Shown: piece after piece, positions 1-7,802 of the stretch | How positions within the stretch are numbered: position 1 is the first letter of the stretch | How the letters are laid out: each line of letters begins with the position of its first letter | Source: JBBQWR01 sp038210495 | GTDB lineage: Bacteria; Planctomycetota; Planctomycetia; Pirellulales; DATAWG01 | DNA length: 64,000 nucleotides | Direction of reading: 5' to 3' | Assembly (NCBI GenBank): GCA_038210495.1 | Contig: JBBQWR010000010.1 | Span: 56,670 to 120,669, forward strand | Position numbers and translations under genes: made by a program | The notes under the pieces: generated by a model | The model's input: only the letters and a program-made list of their open reading frames with translations | What the model was told of the DNA's origin: nothing | Database searches by the model: none

Positions 1-35
1 AGCCGACTAGCCTCTAGCTTCAAGCCTCGCCCCTC

Positions 36-824
36 ATGCCTATCCAAGACGACCCTCCGCACGAAGGCGCTCCCGAATGGATGGTGTCGTACGCCGATAT
101 GATCACCATTCTGATGGCGTTTTTCGTCGTCATGTTCTCGATGGCCGGACAGAAAGACGCGAAGCACGAGGACCCGGTCCTGTCGTCGCTGCGGCGTCAG
201 TTCGGTCGCTTCTCCGGACCCGCGAGCAATCAGCTACTTCCTAGCGGCGCGGGCGCCGTCAAAGTCGGAACGCCGAAAGCGGTCATCCCCCCGAAAGAGA
301 CGAAAAATCCCGGCCTTGCCGGCGATCACGTCCGCGTGATGAACGTCCGCCAAGGAGACCAAGTCACGATCGGCGGCGTGATCTACTTTGAGCCCACGGC
401 GACCGATTTGACCGAAAAGCAACAAGCTCAACTTCAAACGATCGCCAAAGATTTAGGCGGCAAACCCCAGAAAATCGAAATTCGCGGCCATACCCTCAAT
501 TCTCCACCAACAGGGAACGGCAAAGTTACCGACAATTGGGACCTGGCCTACCAGCGATGTCATAAGACTATGCAATACTTAATATCGATGGGCCTGGATC
601 CGCATCGCATTCGCATCGGCGTGGCCGCGCAGTACGAACCGGTTTACAGCGGCCGGGACGCTCGGCAGATCGAAAAGAACAACCGCGTCGAAGTCTTCAT
701 GCTCAACGAATTCTCGCAAGAACCGCGAGACGCTGACGAAATCGAAACAGGTCCCCCGCAGCCCGCCAAAGATCGACGCCCCACCGAAACCGCGGCGATC
801 GATCCGGAACCGAAAAACAACTGA
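36..824 (+). CDS. motB: Flagellar motor stator protein MotB
   Basis: MotB anchors the ion-driven stator to peptidoglycan, with MotA as its partner. The N-terminus carries the family signature PEWMVSYADM, in which Asp21 is the conserved ion-binding aspartate at the start of the single membrane helix (about residues 18-37). A linker of about 65 residues leads to an OmpA/MotB peptidoglycan-binding domain (about residues 105-225), with the IEIRGHT strand, the DNWDLAYQR helix and the NNRVEVF end. The length of 262 aa is normal. It heads the flagellar run in this window; motA would be expected just upstream, outside the window. Confidence 0.93.
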   Translation: MPIQDDPPHEGAPEWMVSYADMITILMAFFVVMFSMAGQKDAKHEDPVLSSLRRQFGRFSGPASNQLLPSGAGAVKVGTPKAVIPPKETKNPGLAGDHVRVMNVRQGDQVTIGGVIYFEPTATDLTEKQQAQLQTIAKDLGGKPQKIEIRGHTLNSPPTGNGKVTDNWDLAYQRCHKTMQYLISMGLDPHRIRIGVAAQYEPVYSGRDARQIEKNNRVEVFMLNEFSQEPRDADEIETGPPQPAKDRRPTETAAIDPEPKNN

Positions 825-895
825 GTGGCTGTCCGGGGACGATAAGACGATTTATCCAAATCCATTACGAGTTTATTAAGCGAATCGAGACGATC

Positions 896-1534
896 ATGGC
901 CGAACATGCCGCTGCTGCTGGCGCCAATTCCGATGCCGCGGGAAAGAAATCGATGTCAAAAATCAAAATAGGCGCGATCGTCGGCGCGATTGTGCTCGTG
1001 CAGTGCGTGCTAGCGTACCTGTATTTGCCTAGCGGCGAATCATCGGCTAAAGCCGAATCCAAAAAGGATTCTACCCCGGCCCACGGCGCCAAAACCGACA
1101 AAGACTCCGCTGGCGCCGGCGACTCCCGGGCGGAGCAGCGCGAGGTCGATCTCGGCAAATTCAGCTTGACCACATTCGACGCCAACTCGAATACCACCAT
1201 GCTGATCGATTTCCACTTGTTCGGCGCGGTCGCGGTCGAGCACGACGAGAAAGACGCCAAGGGAGACGCCGGCCACGAGGCACACGGCCATCCTGGTAAA
1301 CCGGGCGAAGGGGGCGATGAGGACAATTCCAACTTCGGCAAACTGTTCCACAAAAACAAAAACAGGTTTCGCGACCAAGTGATCGTGATCCTGCGCAATG
1401 CTCAGATGTCCGACCTCGCGGACCCCAGTTTGGGATTGATTAAAAGGCAGATTTTGGCGAAAACTAACTCGCTGTTTGGGGAGCCCGTCTTGAAAGACGT
1501 GCTCTTCAGCGATTTCGCCGTCGTCCAGCAATAG
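896..1534 (+). CDS. fliL: FliL-like flagellar basal-body-associated protein
   Basis: FliL surrounds the stator at the basal body and affects torque. The protein has a short cytoplasmic N-terminus, one membrane helix (about residues 24-44) and a periplasmic domain ending in ILAKTNSLFGEPVLKDVLFSDF, which fits the FliL C-terminus. An unusual His/Gly/Asp/Glu-rich insertion (about residues 120-142) interrupts the periplasmic domain and makes the protein longer than the usual 150-180 aa. It lies 71 bp after motB in the same direction. The family call rests on the single-helix topology, the C-terminal helix/strand pattern and the operon position; overall identity to FliL looks low. Confidence 0.75.
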   Translation: MAEHAAAAGANSDAAGKKSMSKIKIGAIVGAIVLVQCVLAYLYLPSGESSAKAESKKDSTPAHGAKTDKDSAGAGDSRAEQREVDLGKFSLTTFDANSNTTMLIDFHLFGAVAVEHDEKDAKGDAGHEAHGHPGKPGEGGDEDNSNFGKLFHKNKNRFRDQVIVILRNAQMSDLADPSLGLIKRQILAKTNSLFGEPVLKDVLFSDFAVVQQ

Positions 1535-1671
1535 CCGTGGGCTCTTTGGGCCACGTCGGCTAAAGTTGGCGAAGGATCACTCGGACGTGGAACGTCGCAA
1601 TCATAGTGCGATGCAGCGCCCGGGCGACGGCCTAACTTTGCTGCCGACGCTGCCACGAGGAATGGATTCCC

Positions 1672-2325
1672 ATGGCCGATGGATCAGAACTCGTCAACCC
1701 GGACGAGATCAGTCAAATTTTGAATCAGGCCAAGTCGGCTGCTGCGCCAAGTCTATCCGCCGATCACTCGGCGAAACTTCGTCAGGACGAGATCGAAGAG
1801 CTGATCAAAGAGAATTCCGTCGGCGGCGCTAAGCCGAATGCCGGCGGATCGCCGATCGCCGCGCCGACTGGTGGATATAGTTCTGGCGCAAGCGGGGGTT
1901 CACCTCGACCGCACGATTCGGTCGGCAATATCGCTCCCGGCGATCTCGACTATCTTCTCAGTCAAGCCGAGCAGGCGCTGGCCTCGATCAACGCTCCGTC
2001 CAGCAGCGATCCACCGCCGGGCGTGATTCCTTTTCGGCTCGTCGATTTTTCCGGCGCGCCGGCATCGACCGACAACGCCACGCTCGAGTTGGTGCGCGAC
2101 GTGGAGCTGGATGTGAAAATCGAGCTTGGCCGAACACACATGTATCTGGAAGACGTGCTCAAGCTCAGCAAGGGCGCCGTGGTGCCACTCGACAAGTTGG
2201 CCGGCGATCCCGTGGACATTTATGTCAATGGGCGGCTGATCGCGCGCGGTGAAGTGTTGATTCTGAACGACAATTTTTGCGTCCGCGTTGCCGAGCTAGT
2301 TGCCGGCGAACCCATGGCGACCTAA
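1672..2325 (+). CDS. fliN: FliN/FliY-type flagellar switch protein with a long N-terminal extension
   Basis: Residues about 138-212 form a SpoA/FliN C-ring domain (VELDVKIELGRTHMYLEDVL, then VDIYVNGRLIARGEV and NFCVRV). At 217 aa it is about twice the length of an ordinary FliN. The N-terminal 130 residues are low-complexity linker carrying three short acidic/hydrophobic motifs: DEISQILN (11-18), DEIEELI (39-45) and DLDYLLS (91-97). All three resemble the EIDALL-type CheY-P docking peptide of FliM and FliY. The linker IPFRLVDF (119-126) also recalls FliM/FliY. No fliM lies between fliL and this gene. An RBS-like GAGGAA precedes the ATG. FliN identity is seen; the CheY-binding role is inferred. 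Confidence 0.88.
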   Translation: MADGSELVNPDEISQILNQAKSAAAPSLSADHSAKLRQDEIEELIKENSVGGAKPNAGGSPIAAPTGGYSSGASGGSPRPHDSVGNIAPGDLDYLLSQAEQALASINAPSSSDPPPGVIPFRLVDFSGAPASTDNATLELVRDVELDVKIELGRTHMYLEDVLKLSKGAVVPLDKLAGDPVDIYVNGRLIARGEVLILNDNFCVRVAELVAGEPMAT

Positions 2326-2340
2326 CTCGAATGGATCACG

Positions 2341-3153
2341 ATGGCTCAAAGGACTGGGCCGAAAACGCAGGACGCCATGCTCGCCCCGCGCGGGTTGGTG
2401 CTGGCGATCGCGCTCGGCGTTGTAGCGCTGATGGGCGAGCGAATCCGGGCTGCGCCGCCATCGTTCGACGCGCCCGATCTTTTGCATCCGGCGATCTCGA
2501 TTGAGCCGCGTCCGATCGGCGACCGCGCGCCGCCGGTGAATCACTCGCGACAGGATCATCGCGACGAAGTTGTGATGCCGGCCACCTATCAAACGTCGGC
2601 CAGTGGAACAGCGCCGGCGAATTCCCGAGCGCCCGCGCATCCGCTCGATCCGATGCCCATTGCCGGCGCGCAGGACAAGGGGGGCCAAGACAAAGGGGGC
2701 TCGCGGATCGCGCATCGCGATGCGCCGGCCAGTCCCAGCGCCCTGCCCGCCCTGCTGAGCATGTTCGGCAGCTTGGCCGTTGTGCTTGGTTTGTTCTTCG
2801 GCGTGCTGTGGATCATGCGCCGGGGGATGCCCAAAGGCACGCGAGCCTTGCCCGGCGAAGTCGTCGAATCGCTCGGCCGAGCCCCTCTCGCCGGGCGACA
2901 ACAAATGCATCTGATTCGTTTTGGCCAGAAACTATTGCTCGTATCGCTCTCGCCCAGTGGCGCGGAAACCTTGTCGGAAATCACCGATCCGGCCGAGGTC
3001 GATCGCCTCGCCGGGCTTTGCCAGCAGACGCACTCCCAATCGGCGACCGGCGCGTTTCGCCAAGTGCTCAAGCAATTCGGCCAAGACCGCTCGTTCTCAT
3101 GGCCGAAAGCCAATCGCAGCGCAGCCTCCGCCGTGGAGGATAGCCATGTTTAG
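2341..3153 (+). CDS. fliO: FliO-like flagellar export apparatus protein
   Basis: FliO assists FliP assembly in the flagellar type III export gate. A signal-like hydrophobic segment lies at about residues 18-32, followed by a Pro/Ala-rich periplasmic stretch, a second membrane helix (about 137-160, ending IMRRG) and a small cytoplasmic domain with RQQMHLIRFGQKLLLVSLS. The last segment is the characteristic FliO strand pair. The gene begins 15 bp after fliN, and its TAG overlaps the first 8 bases of fliP, so it is translationally coupled to fliP. Met13 is an alternative start. The call rests on topology, the strand motif and the position directly before fliP. Confidence 0.8.
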   Translation: MAQRTGPKTQDAMLAPRGLVLAIALGVVALMGERIRAAPPSFDAPDLLHPAISIEPRPIGDRAPPVNHSRQDHRDEVVMPATYQTSASGTAPANSRAPAHPLDPMPIAGAQDKGGQDKGGSRIAHRDAPASPSALPALLSMFGSLAVVLGLFFGVLWIMRRGMPKGTRALPGEVVESLGRAPLAGRQQMHLIRFGQKLLLVSLSPSGAETLSEITDPAEVDRLAGLCQQTHSQSATGAFRQVLKQFGQDRSFSWPKANRSAASAVEDSHV

Positions 3154-4051
3154 GATTGCCCGAGGTATTCTGGGAGCCCGGGGCTGGCAGCGTCCTCGCC
3201 AAAGCCCCGGAGAGTGGTCTCGTCCTGCAGAGCGAACTCCATCGCGCCCGCGCCGCTACCTTCAATGCCTCGTCATGCTGATCGTCGGCCTCGCGATCGT
3301 CCATCCGGTCTCCGCTCAAGAAAAGCCCAACGCCGGCGCGAAGATCGAACTGCCCGCCGGTCTCGCCGGCGGACCCGAGCAATGGACGAGCCCCGACGGC
3401 CTCAGCTCCGCGCTGCAGGTCATGCTGCTGATGACCGTGATCAGCCTCGCTCCGGCCGTGCTGCTGATGACGACTTGTTTCGTACGGATCGTCGTGGTGC
3501 TCGGCCTGCTGCGGCAGGCCCTCGGCACGCAGCAGTTGCCTCCTGGCCAGGTGCTCACTTCGATTGCCATGTTTTTGACATTCATGGTGATGACTCCCGT
3601 CTGGAAGCAGGTGTACGATCGCGGCATCGCTCCTTATACGCAGCGGCAGATTGGTCTCGAACAAGCCTGGACCGACGGCATTGCTCCGATCCGTCGGTTC
3701 ATGGTTCAGCAAATCGAGCGGACGGGCAACGAAGCGGACATTCGGATGTTTTTCCGCTACATGCCCGAGGGAACGCACGCGTGGACCGATTACAACGAAG
3801 TGCCGCTGCAAGTGCTGCTCTCGGCATTCATGCTGAGCGAATTGAAAACTTCGTTCCTGATCGGCTTCCAAATTTACTTGCCGTTCATGATTCTCGACAT
3901 CGTGATCGCGAGCGTCACGATCTCGATGGGCATGATGATGCTGCCGCCGGTGCTGATTTCGCTACCGTTCAAATTACTGCTATTCGTGCTGGTCGACGGT
4001 TGGCATTTGGTGGTCGACATGCTGTTGCAGAGTTTTCAGCGGTTCACGTAG
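3146..4051 (+). CDS. fliP: Flagellar biosynthetic protein FliP
   Basis: FliP is the core subunit of the FliPQR export gate. After a cleavable-looking signal segment (CLVMLIVGLAIVHPVSAQ, about residues 35-52) comes the typical FliP body: VMLLMTVISLAPAVLLMTT, FVRIVVVLGLLRQALGTQQ, the periplasmic loop, LSAFMLSELKTSFLIGF and the C-terminal pair SMGMMMLPPVLISLPFKLLLFVLVDGW. GGAGGA at 3135-3140 sets the start, which overlaps the end of fliO by 8 bases. At 301 aa it is longer than the usual 245 because about 30 residues precede the signal segment. Part of that extension (3178-3215) matches a dispersed REP-like repeat seen elsewhere in the window. Confidence 0.95.
   Translation: MFRIARGILGARGWQRPRQSPGEWSRPAERTPSRPRRYLQCLVMLIVGLAIVHPVSAQEKPNAGAKIELPAGLAGGPEQWTSPDGLSSALQVMLLMTVISLAPAVLLMTTCFVRIVVVLGLLRQALGTQQLPPGQVLTSIAMFLTFMVMTPVWKQVYDRGIAPYTQRQIGLEQAWTDGIAPIRRFMVQQIERTGNEADIRMFFRYMPEGTHAWTDYNEVPLQVLLSAFMLSELKTSFLIGFQIYLPFMILDIVIASVTISMGMMMLPPVLISLPFKLLLFVLVDGWHLVVDMLLQSFQRFT
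3178..3215 (+). repeat. REP-like family A copy inside the fliP 5' coding region
   Basis: The stretch reads GGGGCTGGCAGCG...CGCC..AAGCCCCGGAGAG and resembles the intergenic family A elements at 9084, 18103, 46399 and 56581, best of all the last, sharing the GGGGCTG and AAGCCCCGGAGAG ends. It encodes roughly residues 11-23 of FliP, ahead of the signal peptide. The similarity was judged by eye and is imperfect. Confidence 0.45.
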
Positions 4052-4066
4052 CGAGCGAAAGGGGTT

Positions 4067-4190
4067 AGGGGTGATGGGGCTAGGGGCTAGGGAAGGCAAC
4101 GAAGCAGACGAGCAGCAGGTTGACCCCACTCCTGTCCCCCGCAGTGAAGCCGCGCCCCGGTCCTCCCTGGTCCCTAGCCCCACCACCCCT
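4067..4190. repeat. Long inverted repeat between fliP and fliQ (family F)
   Basis: A 19-nt arm (AGGGGTGATGGGGCTAGGG, 4067-4085) is repeated in reverse complement at 4172-4190 with one mismatch. The pair occupies most of the 168-bp fliP-fliQ gap and could fold into a long hairpin. Related GGGGCTAGG-type strings occur near 17140 and 36695. It may act as an attenuating hairpin within the operon or be an inert repeat. Confidence 0.6.
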
Positions 4191-4219
4191 CGTCCCTCGC
4201 GCCACAGTAGTTTTCTTCC

Positions 4220-4498
4220 ATGAATTCACCCGAATCCGTTGACTTCATCGTCGAGCTCATGCGCCAAGCGATCATTACGACGCTCTGGCTGGCGGCGCCG
4301 GCGCTGGTCTCGGGAATGGTCGTCGGGTTGTTAATCGGGTTGGCCCAGGCGGTAACGCAAATTCAAGAGCAGACCGTCGTGTTCGTGCCCAAGCTGATCG
4401 CGATGGTGCTCGTACTCAGCTTCACGCTTCCGTGGCTCATCAATCAGCTCGTGCAGTATTCGCACGATCTGATTGCGAGCATTCCGCAAAATCTCTAA
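4220..4498 (+). CDS. fliQ: Flagellar biosynthetic protein FliQ
   Basis: FliQ is the small two-helix subunit of the FliPQR export gate. At 92 aa it has the family's usual length. Two hydrophobic helices (about residues 13-39 and 50-73) bracket the conserved loop GLAQAVTQIQEQTVVFVPKL, which matches the FliQ/SctS signature. It sits between fliP and fliR in the canonical order, separated from fliP by a long inverted repeat. Confidence 0.95.
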   Translation: MNSPESVDFIVELMRQAIITTLWLAAPALVSGMVVGLLIGLAQAVTQIQEQTVVFVPKLIAMVLVLSFTLPWLINQLVQYSHDLIASIPQNL

Positions 4499-4542
4499 GG
4501 TTCGCGTTTTCCAGACAGACCACGATCCCAAGGTCGCTTGCC

Positions 4543-5349
4543 ATGGCGTGGCTCGAAACGCTATACCTCAATCCGTTTGTCCTATTTACCTTCGTGCTGG
4601 CACGGGTTAGCGGCATCGTCACGACGGCGCCCATTTTCACGGGCGATCACATTCCCGTCCGCGTCCGGGCGATGCTTGCCGTGAGTCTCGCGCTATTGCT
4701 AACGCCCTTGCAATGGGGCAAGCCGATCGCACAACTCGAGAATCTGCCGGACTATGCCATCTTGATGGCCGGTGAGCTTCTAATCGGAGTGGTGCTGGGC
4801 TTGGGCGTCATGATTCTCATGTCCGGCTTGCAACTCGCCGGGCAGGTGATCGCGCAGATGAGCGGCATGGCCCTGGCGGATGTGCTCAGTCCCGGCACGG
4901 ACGCGGAAGTCCCCTTGTTCTCGAACATGCTCTACATGGTGGCGATGGCCGTGTTCGTCGTCATCGGGGGCCACCGCGTGCTGCTCGACGCCCTGCTGCA
5001 CACGTTTGTGTCGCTGCCGATCGGTCATGGCCCCGCGACCGAGTCGCTCGGACAGCTGGTCGTCACACTGATGTCGGCCAGCTTTGCGCTCGGTATCCGG
5101 GCGGCGGCGCCCGCGATGGTGGCCCTGCTCCTCGCCACGCTCGTGCTCGGCTTAGTTGGACGCACGTTGCCGCAGTTGAACATCCTGGTGCTCGGCTTCG
5201 GCGTAAATTCGCTCGTGACAATGGGCGCCCTGATTGTTTCGATCGGTGCGATCGCTTGGCTGTTTCAAGATTACTTCGAGCCGACTTTGCAGGCGGCCAT
5301 CTCGGCTCTGACGGCCAGCGTCGCGCCCAGCCTATCGTCGAGTCCCTAG
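4543..5349 (+). CDS. fliR: Flagellar biosynthetic protein FliR
   Basis: FliR joins FliP and FliQ in the export gate. The start at 4543 (MAWLETLYLNPFVLF) removes 37 upstream codons that overlap fliQ and read as noise, and gives a 268-aa protein of normal size. Six to seven hydrophobic helices are visible, with family motifs ARVSGIVTTAPIF near the start, GLQLAGQVIAQMSGMALADVLSPGT in the middle, and GRTLPQLNILVLGFGVNSLVTMG toward the end. It follows fliQ by 44 bp. Confidence 0.94.
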   Translation: MAWLETLYLNPFVLFTFVLARVSGIVTTAPIFTGDHIPVRVRAMLAVSLALLLTPLQWGKPIAQLENLPDYAILMAGELLIGVVLGLGVMILMSGLQLAGQVIAQMSGMALADVLSPGTDAEVPLFSNMLYMVAMAVFVVIGGHRVLLDALLHTFVSLPIGHGPATESLGQLVVTLMSASFALGIRAAAPAMVALLLATLVLGLVGRTLPQLNILVLGFGVNSLVTMGALIVSIGAIAWLFQDYFEPTLQAAISALTASVAPSLSSSP

Positions 5350-5386
5350 CGATGAGGGCATCGTTCATTGTTCATCGTTTGAAACC

Positions 5387-5402
5387 TTTGTCGCGCGACA
5401 AA
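5387..5402. promoter_or_regulatory. 16-bp perfect palindrome in the fliR-flhB gap
   Basis: TTTGTCGCGCGACAAA is its own reverse complement. It lies in the 193-bp gap between fliR and flhB, the longest gap in this operon. A second inverted pair (GCATCCC/GGGATGC, about 5417-5434) follows it. It could be an operator or part of a hairpin; no promoter could be tied to it. Confidence 0.4.
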
Positions 5403-5542
5403 AAACATGATGCCTGCATCCCAGCAGGGATGCAAACGGTAAAGCATGAAGACCAGCCGGAAGTGCTGGACAAGCCAACAGTGTCGCCCGATCCGTCCGA
5501 TCGCTTTTGTATATTCCGCTTAACCAATAAAAATCCCGCGCC

Positions 5543-6619
5543 ATGCCAGAGCAGTCCGGCGACAAGACTCAGGACGCGACCCCGCACCGACGCCAACAGG
5601 CTCGAGATGAGGGGCAGATCGTACAGAGCCAGGACTTGGCTTCGGCGATCATCTTGGTCGTGGCGATCAGTTGGTTTTTGATGGCCGGCATGGGATTGGT
5701 CGAATTCTTCGCGGCCTATGCCTCGCGGCAACTCGGGGGCGAGGCCTGGCTATCGATCGATGTTGGCCTCGTGAGCGAGCATACCCAAACCCTGCTTGAG
5801 CAATTGGCCAAAAGCGCGATGCCATTTTTGGCGACCGTTCTGATCGCCGGCGTCGTTGCCCATTTGGCTCAATTCGGGTTCTTGTTCGTTCCCGACCGTT
5901 TGATGCCCGACTTTCAGCGAGTGAACCCCTTGGCCGGTTTCGGCCGACTATTCGCTCTGCCGAATTTCGTGCGCCTTGGATTCGGCATCATCAAGATATT
6001 GATCGTGGCGGCCGTTGCATTCTGGAATCTCTATAGTCGCCGCGAGGAGATTCTAGGCGCGGCCGCGCTCGACCTGCCGCAAATTGCCGCGTTTCTGGTC
6101 GATATCGTGCTTTGGACCAGCCTCAAAATCGCCGGCGCGCTGCTGATTCTGGCTCTGCTCGATTACTTATTCCAGTGGTGGCAGCACGAGCAGACACTCA
6201 AGATGACTCCGCAGGAAGTTCGCGAAGAGATGCGCAATATGCAAGGCGATCCGCAAGTCGCCGCTCGTCGCCGCGTCGTGCAGCGGCAATTGATTCTCAA
6301 TCGCCTGCAACAGTCGGTGCCCAAGGCCGACGTGATCATCACCAATCCCACCGAGCTGGCCATCGCCGTGGAATACGACCCGGAGACGATGGCCGCGCCG
6401 GTCGTGCTCGCCAAAGGCGCGGGTCTGATGGCCCAGCGGATTCGGCGTCTAGCTCTGGAGAATGGGGTGCCGATCGTCGAGCGCAAGCCGCTCGCCCAAT
6501 CGCTCTACAAGCAGGTCGAGGTCAATCGGCCGATTCCCGATTCGATGTACGCCGCCGTCGCCGAAGTGCTGGCCTACGTCTATCAACTCAAGGGCAAGAC
6601 CCTGCCGCGACAAGCGTGA
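5543..6619 (+). CDS. flhB: Flagellar export switch protein FlhB
   Basis: FlhB is the export-gate protein whose cytoplasmic domain switches substrate specificity. The N-terminus has the usual DKTQDATPHRRQQARDEGQI stretch, followed by four membrane helices between about residues 32 and 210. The cytoplasmic domain has the linker ending MTPQEVREEMRNMQGDP and the conserved VIITNPTELAIAVEYD. The autocleavage tetrapeptide normally written NPTH reads NPTE here (residues 268-271). At 358 aa it is of normal size. It closes the flagellar run. Confidence 0.95.
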   Translation: MPEQSGDKTQDATPHRRQQARDEGQIVQSQDLASAIILVVAISWFLMAGMGLVEFFAAYASRQLGGEAWLSIDVGLVSEHTQTLLEQLAKSAMPFLATVLIAGVVAHLAQFGFLFVPDRLMPDFQRVNPLAGFGRLFALPNFVRLGFGIIKILIVAAVAFWNLYSRREEILGAAALDLPQIAAFLVDIVLWTSLKIAGALLILALLDYLFQWWQHEQTLKMTPQEVREEMRNMQGDPQVAARRRVVQRQLILNRLQQSVPKADVIITNPTELAIAVEYDPETMAAPVVLAKGAGLMAQRIRRLALENGVPIVERKPLAQSLYKQVEVNRPIPDSMYAAVAEVLAYVYQLKGKTLPRQA

Positions 6620-6758
6620 TTCGCGGAGCCCTCGCGTTCGCAATTTGCGATTTCTTTTAGATAAGAACTGCCTACAAAAACGCCGGGCCCTTCTCCCAGG
6701 CGGTTTTGTGCGAGCTTCTCAGGTGGCTACAATTGGGTGTCACTGAAATTGGATCCGC

Positions 6759-7697
6759 ATGCAACCGTCCAGCAAGCCATTGATGATGCCCGGCGACTCG
6801 CCAACGAGCCGACCCGACGATTCCGCGCCGCTGCCGGTCGTTTCGCTCCACGCGCATCACGAACGATCATTCGCCGACAATCGCTACGTCTATCCGGTGC
6901 TCAGCCGTCGCTCGGGCGGTATTTCGATCGGGGTCAATCTGAATCCGGACAAGGTTTGCAATTTCGACTGTATCTATTGCCAGGTGGACCGAACGCGCCA
7001 AAGCGAAACGAAATTCGTGGATATGAGTGGATTATTGGGCGAACTCGGCGCCACGCTGAGCTTGGTCGCGTCGGGGGCCATTTTCGAAACGGACAAATTT
7101 CGCTCGACTCCCGGGCCGCTCCGCCGGTTGAACGATATCGCATTCTCCGGCGATGGCGAGCCGACGACTTACCGCAATTTCGACGAAATCATTGCCGCCT
7201 GCGCGGAGCTAAAAACTCGGCATAAGCTCGACGCGGTCAAAATGGTGCTGATCACCAACGCCAGCATGTTTCATCGTCCCCACGTTCGGCGCGGCCTGGA
7301 GATTCTCGACCGCCATCAGGGCGAAATCTGGGCGAAGCTCGAGGCCGGCTCGGAAGAATATTTTCAGCTCATCGATCGCACGCCGATTCCGCTGCGACAA
7401 ATTCTCGACAACATTACTTCCGCGGCGCTACTTCGGCCGATCGTCATACAGGCCCTTTTCATGCGAGTCAACGGCCAATCGCCGCCGCTCGACGAACTAC
7501 TCGCTTTTTGCGATCGACTGAATGAGATCGTCGCAGCCGGTGGCCAAATCAAGCTCGTGCAGATTTACACGATCGCCCGCCGCCCGACAGAGAGTTATGT
7601 CACGCCGCTGGCCGATGCCGAGGTCGACGCGGTTGTGAGATTGGTATGCGACCGGACCGGCCTCACTGCGGCCGCGTTCTACGGCGTTGAAGCTTAA
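6759..7697 (+). CDS. Radical SAM protein, COG0731-like
   Basis: A CxxxCxxC iron-sulfur motif at Cys67, Cys71 and Cys74 (CNFDCIYC) identifies a radical SAM enzyme. The segments IAFSGDGEPTTYRNFDEII and KLEAGSEEYFQLIDR match the COG0731 branch (wyosine-synthetase-like proteins of unknown bacterial role) rather than MoaA. The length of 312 aa is typical. It stands alone between flhB and dapL; TACAAT at 6726-6731 could be a -10 box. The substrate is unknown. Confidence 0.8.
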   Translation: MQPSSKPLMMPGDSPTSRPDDSAPLPVVSLHAHHERSFADNRYVYPVLSRRSGGISIGVNLNPDKVCNFDCIYCQVDRTRQSETKFVDMSGLLGELGATLSLVASGAIFETDKFRSTPGPLRRLNDIAFSGDGEPTTYRNFDEIIAACAELKTRHKLDAVKMVLITNASMFHRPHVRRGLEILDRHQGEIWAKLEAGSEEYFQLIDRTPIPLRQILDNITSAALLRPIVIQALFMRVNGQSPPLDELLAFCDRLNEIVAAGGQIKLVQIYTIARRPTESYVTPLADAEVDAVVRLVCDRTGLTAAAFYGVEA

Positions 7698-7802
7698 CTG
7701 TTTAGCCGCGGTATCGGCGTCACGCCCCGCGCCCTTGTGCCCGCCCTTGCCCCCAACGTATCTTCGTCATCTTACAGATCAAATTCCCAGCAAGCTCCCG
7801 CT

